From positions 1 to 20,091 of the forward strand of contig JAHIYL010000112.1 of the NCBI GenBank assembly GCA_018815145.1: a stretch of DNA of 20,091 bases. The letters run 5' to 3'. Below, in pieces: positions 14,923-20,091 of this stretch. The translations under genes and the position numbers were made by a program. Every line of letters begins with the position of its first letter. Positions within the stretch are counted from its first letter, which is position 1. Under the pieces are notes generated by a model. It was not told the DNA's origin. It searched no databases and saw nothing but the letters and a program-made list of their open reading frames with translations. Source of the stretch: Nanobdellota archaeon. GTDB taxonomy: Archaea > Nanobdellota > Nanobdellia > Woesearchaeales > GW2011-AR15.

Positions 14923-15912
14923 TTATTTTCCCTGTTTTGATTCTTTACTTATATGGACAATTGTTGAGGCTTCTGTAGTTTTTCGTTTGTTTGGTCTCAT
15001 TTGCGGAGTAAATAGTATAGTTCTTTTCTTTGAGCCGGCAATAGAACCTTTTATCAACATATAACTGCTCTTTGGTTCACCATAATTGATGAATCCCCCG
15101 TCTTGTTTAATGAGTTCAACCTCATTTGATATCTTCATGATCTTCTTATTATATTCAGTTCTCTGATGAAATCCCATCTTTCCTGCATGGGCGACTCTCC
15201 ACATTATATGTGCCTGACCTCGCCAAGGTCCGAGAGAAGCAGGATTTCTTATTGATTTTTCAGATTTGTGCTGCCTTATAGCAATACCAAACCTTTTTCT
15301 GGGGCCCTGATATCCTTTGCCTTTTGTGATTGCATGAACGTCGACAAACTCCCCTTCTTTGAATAGATCATTTATAAGAATTTCTTTACCAAGATTTTCC
15401 TTAAGATAATTAAATTTGTCTTCTACTGCACCACCCAATTTTAATTCAAAGAGTTCTGGCTTCTTTTTTCCTACACCTGTCTCTTTTGGCTGAGTGTATA
15501 CAATAGCAGTCAGATCATCAATGCCTTCTGCAGAATAATCATTAATGGTTTTTTTATTTTCCTTCTTTGATAATATTATCTTTCTTTCCAATGCCTTGTC
15601 CTGCTTATCCCAAAACTCTGTCTTGACTTTCAAGGTAGATGCAGATTTGACATAGAATCTTATGCCTGCAATCTTAAGAGGCGGACACTCAACAATTGTC
15701 ACCGGCATAACAACTTCCTCTCCTTTTGTTGATGAAAATTTATTGTTGTCAACTATGATTATGTGTGTCATACCAACTTTATAACCGGCAAATCCAAGAA
15801 GTTTAGTCTCTTCAGATTTTGGAAAATTCCTTAGTCTTGCATAAGCTCTCTTGGCCCTTTTTCTTGGCCAGAACTGCATTGATCCTGATCTTGGTTGTCT
15901 TATACTTGGCAT
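14923..15912 (-). CDS. rpl3: Large-subunit ribosomal protein uL3, first gene of the block
   Basis: uL3 is one of the first proteins in 50S assembly and contacts the peptidyl-transferase centre. The 329-residue archaeal form begins with RQPRSGSMQFWPRKRAKR, followed by LGFAGYKVGMTH, the KGKGYQGPRKRFGI motif, the basic loop around IRNPASLGPWRGQAH, and the VAHAGKMGFHQRTEYNKKI segment. All are standard archaeal/eukaryotic uL3 features. It opens the operon and faces the divergent intergenic region. A 65-nt inverted repeat ends 28 nt before its ATG. Confidence 0.97.
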   Translation of the reverse strand: MPSIRQPRSGSMQFWPRKRAKRAYARLRNFPKSEETKLLGFAGYKVGMTHIIIVDNNKFSSTKGEEVVMPVTIVECPPLKIAGIRFYVKSASTLKVKTEFWDKQDKALERKIILSKKENKKTINDYSAEGIDDLTAIVYTQPKETGVGKKKPELFELKLGGAVEDKFNYLKENLGKEILINDLFKEGEFVDVHAITKGKGYQGPRKRFGIAIRQHKSEKSIRNPASLGPWRGQAHIMWRVAHAGKMGFHQRTEYNKKIMKISNEVELIKQDGGFINYGEPKSSYMLIKGSIAGSKKRTILFTPQMRPNKRKTTEASTIVHISKESKQGK

Positions 15913-15940
15913 TTTAATTACTTTGTAAACTTTTTATGTT

Positions 15941-16005
15941 TTAATGACCTCTTGTTGATGGTTTTTGATAGAAACTGACAAAAAACATCTTTTCAGGTCA
16001 ATTAA
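15941..16005 (-). promoter_or_regulatory. 65-nt imperfect hairpin in the uL3 upstream region
   Basis: Outer arms TTAATGACCT (15941-15950) and AGGTCAATTAA (15995-16005) pair over 10 bp with one bulged base. Inner arms 15957-15967 and 15979-15989 pair over 10 of 11 positions (GATGgTTTTTG with CAAAAAaCATC). The loop is 11 nt and the internal loop is 6 by 5 nt. If transcription starts near 16040, this would fold in the mRNA leader of the operon. Confidence 0.5.
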
Positions 16006-16059
16006 TCGAACATATCACATCTATGTTCTCTCTCTGAAGTATGAACAAGGAAATCTAGG

Positions 16060-16073
16060 TAATTTATAAATCT
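16060..16073 (-). promoter_or_regulatory. Candidate TATA box for the ribosomal operon
   Basis: The palindromic TTTATAAA at 16063-16070 reads as a good archaeal TATA box on the minus strand; the start site would be near 16040, giving a leader of about 125 nt that includes the hairpin. A weaker box (ACATAAAAAG, about 15931-15940) would instead give a leaderless uL3 transcript. The rest of the 311-nt gap holds no ORF with a family signature. Confidence 0.4.
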
Positions 16074-16145
16074 TACTGTGAAAGAACAAAGTCCACTATT
16101 CGATGTATTGACGAGCTTATGTTGTTATGAGTTTAAATAATAGAA

Positions 16146-16166
16146 CAAAATGTAGAAAACATTTTG
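16146..16166. repeat. Perfect 8-bp inverted repeat in the divergent intergenic region
   Basis: CAAAATGT (16146-16153) and ACATTTTG (16159-16166) are exact reverse complements separated by AGAAA. It sits just upstream of the putative plus-strand TATA box of the phosphodiesterase gene and may be a regulator site or a small hairpin. Confidence 0.45.
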
Positions 16167-16192
16167 ATAAATATGCAAAACCCCATAGAAAT

Positions 16193-16203
16193 ATTCTTAT
16201 AAT
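16193..16203 (+). promoter_or_regulatory. TATA-like box for the broken phosphodiesterase gene
   Basis: TTCTTATAAT on the plus strand is centred about 25 nt before the ATG at 16224, which fits a leaderless start. It suggests that the promoter is still intact although the gene is not. Confidence 0.4.
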
Positions 16204-16462
16204 GAACCAATATCAAAAAATACATGTTAAAGATTGGACATCGTGGAGCAAAAGGACACGAGCCCGAAAATTCACTCACTTCTTTTAAGAAAGCGATTGA
16301 TATGGGAGTAGATTATATTGAATTTGATGTTTGGTTGTCAAAAGATCATGAAGTATTTGTAATACATGATAATCAACTAGAAAAAACTACAAATGGGTTT
16401 GGAAAAATTACAGATCTGGCGATAAAAGAAATAAATTGAAATTATGAAATTACCTATCCCAA

Positions 16463-16486
16463 TCAGAGCAGAGCTCTGAGGTATTA
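16463..16486 (+). repeat. REP-like hairpin repeat, copy 1
   Basis: TCAGAGC-AGA-GCTCTGA forms a perfect 7-bp stem with an AGA loop (16463-16479), followed by GGTATTA. Weak outer pairing of AAATT (16448-16452) with AATTT (16490-16494) may extend it. It lies inside the broken GDPD gene. Confidence 0.65.
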
Positions 16487-16523
16487 CGGGAATTTAAATC
16501 GAATTTCAAATTTCAGTTATTCC

Positions 16524-16571
16524 TTTATGGTTTGTATTCGCAGCAGAGCTGCGGGGTATTAAACCCATAAA
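16524..16571 (+). repeat. REP-like hairpin repeat, copy 2
   Basis: CGCAGC-AGA-GCTGCG (16539-16553) forms a perfect 6-bp stem with the same AGA loop, followed by GGGTATTA as in copy 1. Outer arms TTTATGGTTT (16524-16533) and AAACCCATAAA (16561-16571) also pair with one bulge. It lies exactly 75 nt after copy 1, in the same orientation. Confidence 0.7.
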
Positions 16572-16811
16572 GTAATAAAATTGAAAATTGGGTATTAATT
16601 ACTTCATTTAATCCAAATGTATCCTTTTGCAACAAAAAAATTTATTTTAAAATTACAGAAATTAGGATATAAAATACTTGTGTGGACAGTAAATGAAAAA
16701 AAACAAATTAGAAGATTTACCCAAAATAATATCAATGGAATAATCTCTGACTACCCAGATCGTCTACAAAAATTTTCTTGACAGTATTGTTCTATTTTGT
16801 ATCTAAAATAA

Positions 16812-17603
16812 CTACTTAATAAATCGCCACAACTCATTCAGCATCTCGCTTGCCATATATGCATATCCCCTTTGCTTATACATGAATTCTCCTGCTTTTC
16901 CATTTACATATGCTGCCCTTGTTGCACTTTCAAAAAGGTTCTTGGATTGAGCAACAAAACCTGCACAAAGTCCAGCCAGAATATCACCTGTGCCCCCGAC
17001 TGTCATTGAATTGTTTCCTGTCTTGTTCCTATTAAGTCTCTTGCTGTCAAATATCTTGTCAATATTTCCTTTCAATAAAACAACATTGTTATTCATAATC
17101 TTCTGCAATTCTCTTATCTTGTCATCTGCATTTTTGTATTCAATTTTTTTCTTGGTTATGCTGGCTTCAAACAACATCTCAAATTCTGTTTTGTGTGGTG
17201 TGAATATTGCATTTGATACCAAGGACATATTGGTTACTTTGATGGCATCAGCATCAATGATCTTTGGTTTTGATATTGACTTTATCAATTTATTGACAAA
17301 ATCCTTTTTTATACCAAGCCCATTGCCAATAAGAATGACATCGTGAGTTTCGCTTAAGGCAATTATCTCTTTTGTGTGCGTTAGGTCAAGTTCTTTCCCT
17401 ATGAATTTTTTTGTTATGATGTCCGGTGAATATGCATTTATTGTCCAGGCTACTTTTTCAGGAGCACATACTGTGACCACATCAACCCCTGTCCTAAACG
17501 CAGCAATTGCTGTCAATATAACTGCACCGGTATAATCTTCACTACCTCCTACTATCAGAACCTTACCATTCTGTCCTTTTTGTTCCTTTCTGCGTGTCTT
17601 CAT
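16812..17603 (-). CDS. nnrD: ADP/ATP-dependent NAD(P)H-hydrate dehydratase (stand-alone YjeF C-terminal domain type)
   Basis: This ribokinase-like enzyme repairs hydrated NADH and NADPH in the cytosol using ADP or ATP. Motifs in order: GGSEDYTGA at 19-27, GNGLG at 93-97, DADAI at 117-121, TPHKTEFE at 135-142, LLKG at 176-179, and the GGTGDILAG anion-hole and catalytic segment at 203-211 with Asp207. Length 263 covers the dehydratase domain alone; the NAD(P)HX epimerase domain often fused in front is absent and not seen elsewhere here. The gene lies 29 nt after the primase, but a TATA-like box overlapping the primase end at 27 nt before the ATG suggests its own leaderless transcript. Thiazole or pyridoxal-type kinases share the fold but lack the full motif set. 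Confidence 0.9.
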   Translation of the reverse strand: MKTRRKEQKGQNGKVLIVGGSEDYTGAVILTAIAAFRTGVDVVTVCAPEKVAWTINAYSPDIITKKFIGKELDLTHTKEIIALSETHDVILIGNGLGIKKDFVNKLIKSISKPKIIDADAIKVTNMSLVSNAIFTPHKTEFEMLFEASITKKKIEYKNADDKIRELQKIMNNNVVLLKGNIDKIFDSKRLNRNKTGNNSMTVGGTGDILAGLCAGFVAQSKNLFESATRAAYVNGKAGEFMYKQRGYAYMASEMLNELWRFIK

Positions 17604-17623
17604 TTTATGAGGGACTTAATAAC

Positions 17624-17635
17624 AAATTATATTTA
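17624..17635 (-). promoter_or_regulatory. TATA box for nnrD
   Basis: The minus strand reads TAAATATAATTT, centred 27 nt before the nnrD ATG and overlapping the primase stop codon. The spacing predicts a leaderless mRNA. Confidence 0.5.
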
Positions 17636-19267
17636 GGTTTTTTTCTGCTTTTTTAATTTTTCCCTATGCTCCCTACGCATATTTTTCTGGTTTTCAGTCA
17701 ATTTCACTCTGTTGTTCCAGTTCTTTGAGAGATGTCCTGATTTCCTTCTTGAATAGCTTACTGGGTTTTTGATATTTTGACAAAGACCATCCGGTTCGCA
17801 CACATTTAGGTCCTGATAATATGTTCTGCAATTTGGTGGAAGAACCTTAGATTTTTTCTGCCTATGGTACCTGACATTGCCTTTTAAGAGGACTTCTCTC
17901 AATGGTTCCGGGTTGGCTTTGTTCCAGATAATCAGCTCCTCTTCTATCCCATCATAATTCCAGCCGACAGAAGTTAAAAAATTCACAAGAATGAATAATG
18001 ATCTTTTTTTCCCGTCCTCCAATCCCTTGAGAATATTTTTTATGCATGGAGGAAACAGCTCTTTTGGAACAGCTTCTTCAAAATCTTCAAAAGCATTTGT
18101 CCTGGTTCTTTCTTTGTCTTCTTTTGCTGTCTTGACCTTGTATTCCATTGCAATGAAGACAAGGTCTTTTGCTTCTCCGTAAAGGGACTCTTCTTCTCCC
18201 AGAAAAACAAGATCCTTCCTGACAGTCACAATGTCTGGCTCTGCCATCTCCTTTTCAAAATACATGACTTTTGCAGGGTCAATAGGAATAGAAGAGAGTC
18301 CTGATTTTTCGTGAAGACTAAAGGGCGTCCTTACCATGTGGCGTGAAGAAATCAGTACTTTATCTATCTGCAGCACTGAAAAAGGATTGAAATTAGTGGT
18401 CTTTTCAAATTCACTGCTTCCGCATTCACATTTTGTCATTTTGTGTTTAAATTCCTTTAACAAAAAACCACATCTCATGCATTCTTTGCCGGGTTGTCTG
18501 ATTTCTGTCTTTTCACTCTTCTGTGTATATGTTCCCTGCAATGCGTCTCTTTCAGAACATTTTGGACACACATATTCATATGTTGTTTTTTCTCCTTCTG
18601 TCCTGTGTCTCCCGCACTTTATGCATCTTAGGTCAAATGTGAGGGCATTGATATCAATATCAAGCATTTCTGAAAGTTCTTCAAGGCTAAACTCATATTT
18701 TCCCGCAAATATGATCTTTTCCTTGTTCTGCAGAACATATTTTTTTGACACATAATCCAGAAGATACTGTGTAATCTTCTGGGGCCCTTCAGGAAACCAG
18801 TTCTTGACCTCAACATCACCTATTGTTTCTGGAAATGACGAAAATGGAACCCCAATATGAAATCCTTTATTGCCTGAGAATTTACAGCTTATGTTCTTGA
18901 TTTTATGGTCTCTTAATGCAAGTATCAGAACGTGTGCTGTAAGTTTTGAGAAAAACCAATTGGGAAAATCAATGTCAATAATGAGGTCCCAGCCAATCCT
19001 AAGTTCATCAAGCTCTCTTTTTTTCATACCCGGCCTTAGCTGCAAAGGGTCTTCCCATTTCTCCTGGGACATGTGAAATGAAGACAATCCTTTTTTTACC
19101 AATGTCAGGATTTCATTAGGATAAGTCAATATATCGGGTCGCTTGCCAAACCCTTTGTTTCCAAATCTCGTTCCTATCTCCCTGTCTTTTGAACAGTCAA
19201 CAATTGCTTCAGCTATATCTTTGCGCTTATAATAAAGCAGCAACTGGCTCCTTTTCCTGTAATCCAT
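17633..19267 (-). CDS. Single-chain DNA primase: PriS catalytic domain fused to PriL Fe-S domain
   Basis: The enzyme makes primers for DNA replication; normally PriS and PriL are two proteins. PriS part: the catalytic D98-I-D100 pair, the SGNKGFH motif at 131-137, and the HMVRTPFSLHEKSGL stretch at 310-324; Asp302 is a candidate third acidic residue. Two predicted zinc ribbons lie in the insertion between: C215, C218, C234, C237 and C263, C266, C280, C282. PriL part: from about 400, PPCIK with C408, then C480, C490 and C496 in the order and spacing of the 4Fe-4S ligands, ending NPVSY. The N-terminal helical domain of PriL is missing. The tail is basic. At 544 residues it matches the fused layout known from Nanoarchaeum equitans. 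A TATA-like box 28 nt upstream suggests a separate leaderless transcript. Confidence 0.93.
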   Translation of the reverse strand: MDYRKRSQLLLYYKRKDIAEAIVDCSKDREIGTRFGNKGFGKRPDILTYPNEILTLVKKGLSSFHMSQEKWEDPLQLRPGMKKRELDELRIGWDLIIDIDFPNWFFSKLTAHVLILALRDHKIKNISCKFSGNKGFHIGVPFSSFPETIGDVEVKNWFPEGPQKITQYLLDYVSKKYVLQNKEKIIFAGKYEFSLEELSEMLDIDINALTFDLRCIKCGRHRTEGEKTTYEYVCPKCSERDALQGTYTQKSEKTEIRQPGKECMRCGFLLKEFKHKMTKCECGSSEFEKTTNFNPFSVLQIDKVLISSRHMVRTPFSLHEKSGLSSIPIDPAKVMYFEKEMAEPDIVTVRKDLVFLGEEESLYGEAKDLVFIAMEYKVKTAKEDKERTRTNAFEDFEEAVPKELFPPCIKNILKGLEDGKKRSLFILVNFLTSVGWNYDGIEEELIIWNKANPEPLREVLLKGNVRYHRQKKSKVLPPNCRTYYQDLNVCEPDGLCQNIKNPVSYSRRKSGHLSKNWNNRVKLTENQKNMRREHREKLKKQKKT

Positions 19268-19288
19268 GCCTGTTTTGTAAATGCTGCA

Positions 19289-19301
19289 GAAATTTAAAAT
19301 G
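19289..19301 (-). promoter_or_regulatory. TATA box for the primase gene
   Basis: The minus strand reads ATTTTAAATTT, centred about 28 nt before the ATG at 19267, inside the 55-nt gap after endA. Confidence 0.45.
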
Positions 19302-19322
19302 TTTGGTTGTGCAGAAGAAAAG

Positions 19323-19922
19323 TTATGGGCGCACCCATTTAATCTCCCAATATGTTACATCCTGCTCCTCATCAACACACGCCACAAGCAGCCTTTTCTT
19401 TGTGCTGTGCGCAACCCTGTTCTTGCTGGAAAATTCATGCCAGGTTAGTGTAGAGCCCTCATGCACAGGAAAAACCACCCATTTGGCGTGATCCTCTCCC
19501 GGCTTAATGCCTCGCTCATATACTCTGAAATCCGCCCCAAATTTCAGTGCCGTCTTTATAATATATCCCCTGTTCCTGATGTCTCTGAACACACAGTATT
19601 TTATCCAGAAATTGGGTTCGATCTTCTGTGCCTTTCTTAAATAATCTTCAAATGAAAGGACATGGTTTCTTCCGTCAAATATCTCCAGTTTTTCTTTTTC
19701 TAAGAGATACTGCCCTTCAATTAAGGACAAGTAGTTTTTTCCCCGTTCAATCTTTCCAAACCTGCTTATATTATACAGGTCCCGGGCAGCATCACTGTCT
19801 TCAGTGATTATCTTTTCCTGGAAGAATTTGGCTCTAATCCTGTCATGTTGCTGCACCTGCTGCTCATCGGTTTTTGTGGTTTCTGCTGTTTTCTTGGGGT
19901 TTTTTGCTTTGCTTTTTGGCAT
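19323..19922 (-). CDS. endA: tRNA-splicing (intron) endonuclease
   Basis: EndA cuts the bulge-helix-bulge motif to release introns from pre-tRNA. The 199 residues carry a polar lysine-rich lead of about 25, an N-terminal domain at about 30-100, and the catalytic domain at about 105-199. The three catalytic residues are at the spacing found in the Methanocaldococcus jannaschii enzyme: Tyr135 in DFRVYERG, His145 in EDHAKWVV, and Lys176 in VAHSTKKRL. The size fits the short subunit type that acts as a homotetramer, or as a partner in a heterotetramer if a second structural subunit exists elsewhere. The gene is divergent from the right-edge gene and has a clear TATA box 27 nt upstream. Confidence 0.95.
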   Translation of the reverse strand: MPKSKAKNPKKTAETTKTDEQQVQQHDRIRAKFFQEKIITEDSDAARDLYNISRFGKIERGKNYLSLIEGQYLLEKEKLEIFDGRNHVLSFEDYLRKAQKIEPNFWIKYCVFRDIRNRGYIIKTALKFGADFRVYERGIKPGEDHAKWVVFPVHEGSTLTWHEFSSKNRVAHSTKKRLLVACVDEEQDVTYWEIKWVRP

Positions 19923-19942
19923 AATATCTAAAAAACAAGGGT

Positions 19943-19955
19943 CTTTATAAAAAAG
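19943..19955 (-). promoter_or_regulatory. TATA box for endA
   Basis: The minus strand reads CTTTTTTATAAAG with its centre about 27 nt before the ATG at 19922, so transcription should begin at or very near the start codon. No Shine-Dalgarno is present. Confidence 0.6.
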
Positions 19956-20014
19956 TTTCTGATTGTTGTAATAGGTCAGTCATCTGAAGCAGATTATAAA
20001 TTATATTCTCTAAT

Positions 20015-20030
20015 ACCGAAAAATATATAT
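20015..20030 (+). promoter_or_regulatory. BRE-TATA promoter of the right-edge gene
   Basis: ACCGAAAAATATATAT matches the archaeal purine-rich BRE followed by a TATA box. It is centred about 31 nt before the ATG at 20057. Confidence 0.55.
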
Positions 20031-20037
20031 TCTTGTT

Positions 20038-20054
20038 TAGCTACATTGTAGCTA
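20038..20054 (+). promoter_or_regulatory. Perfect 8-bp palindrome between TATA box and ATG (operator candidate)
   Basis: TAGCTACA-T-TGTAGCTA is an exact inverted repeat with a 1-nt centre, covering the expected transcription start. A dimeric repressor bound here would block polymerase loading. Confidence 0.55.
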
Positions 20055-20056
20055 TT

Positions 20057-20091
20057 ATGAAAAAAGAAACAAAAATTGAGCTAACTGGATA
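20057..20091 (+). CDS. Start of an unidentified gene (3' end outside window)
   Basis: The open frame from ATG 20057 reads MKKETKIELTG and runs off the window. Eleven residues are too few to name a family. The BRE-TATA element and the palindrome just before it support a real, regulated gene, divergent from endA. There is no Shine-Dalgarno; a very short leader or leaderless start is likely. Confidence 0.5.
   Translation, partial: MKKETKIELTG

Larger units (their letters stand above)
16224..16781 (+). pseudogene. Broken glycerophosphodiester phosphodiesterase (GDPD family)
   Basis: The family hydrolyses glycerophosphodiesters to glycerol-3-phosphate and an alcohol. The first 71 codons (16224-16439) give the intact N-terminal third: HRGA with His6-Arg7, the EPENS motif, Glu33 and Asp35 of YIEFD, and His48 of VIHD, the expected metal and catalytic residues. 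TGA at 16437 stops the frame, although family-like sequence (NYEITYPN) continues beyond it. Two hairpin repeats follow. A remnant at 16583-16624 in another frame gives WVLITSFNPN, and from 16617 the original frame resumes with LGYKILVWTVNE and GIISDYPDRL, the family's C-terminal end. Further in-frame stops occur at 16560 and 16596. Roughly 100 codons of the normal middle, including a third metal ligand, are missing. The gene points against its neighbours and was perhaps acquired separately. Confidence 0.85.

Noticed and set aside
15951..15990. Possible C/D-box guide RNA in the uL3 upstream region (TGATGG and CTGA present)
   Set aside because: The C box is imperfect and no D' or C' boxes lie at proper spacing; the long hairpin explains the region better.
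16437..16439. TGA in the phosphodiesterase frame as a recoded codon
   Set aside because: Two TAA stops and a frame change follow, so decay is the simpler reading, and there is no sign of TGA recoding in other genes here.
16139..16796. Ten-base inverted repeat AATAGAACAA / TTGTTCTATT flanking the broken phosphodiesterase gene, as ends of a mobile element
   Set aside because: The match is short, lies in AT-rich DNA, does not extend, and no target duplication or transposase was found.

Overview
The window is archaeal. It carries almost the whole archaeal S10/spc ribosomal-protein superoperon on the minus strand, including archaeal/eukaryotic-only members (eL32, eL19, eS4, eL34, eL14), the RNase P subunit Rpp29 and translation factor aIF1. 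Beside it lie a tRNA-splicing endonuclease and an archaeo-eukaryotic primase. Two traits point to the DPANN group, perhaps near Woesearchaeota/Pacearchaeota: the primase is a single chain joining the catalytic PriS domain to the Fe-S domain of PriL, as in Nanoarchaeum, and base composition is AT-rich. The lineage is an inference from gene content, not a phylogeny.

Layout, right to left on the minus strand: endA (19922-19323), fused primase (19267-17633), NAD(P)HX dehydratase (17603-16812). Each of these has its own TATA-like box about 27-28 nt before the ATG, which suggests leaderless transcripts. Between 16781 and 16224 on the plus strand lies a broken glycerophosphodiester phosphodiesterase gene interrupted by two related hairpin repeats. 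After a 311-nt divergent intergenic region the ribosomal block starts: uL3-uL4-uL23-uL2-uS19-uL22-uS3-uL29-aIF1-Rpp29-uS17-uL14-uL24-eS4-uL5-uS14-uS8-uL6-eL32-eL19-uL18-uS5-uL30-uL15-SecY (15912-2102). Most neighbours overlap by an ATGA junction or lie within about 20 nt, so they are probably translationally coupled. An EMC3/YidC-like membrane protein (DUF106) follows SecY, then eL34 and eL14, apparently in separate short units. The usual archaeal companions adk, cmk and truB are absent. At the left edge, a plus-strand gene enters from outside and converges on eL14. At the right edge, a new plus-strand gene begins behind a TATA box and a perfect palindrome.

The block builds both ribosomal subunits and couples this to start-codon selection (aIF1), tRNA 5' processing (RNase P) and co-translational membrane insertion (SecY and the DUF106 protein). 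The most notable observations are the fused primase with two zinc ribbons, the covarying hairpin repeats inside the broken phosphodiesterase gene, a 65-nt hairpin upstream of uL3, a palindromic operator candidate at the right edge, and long charged tails on several ribosomal proteins. No tRNA, rRNA, CRISPR array or intact mobile element was seen.
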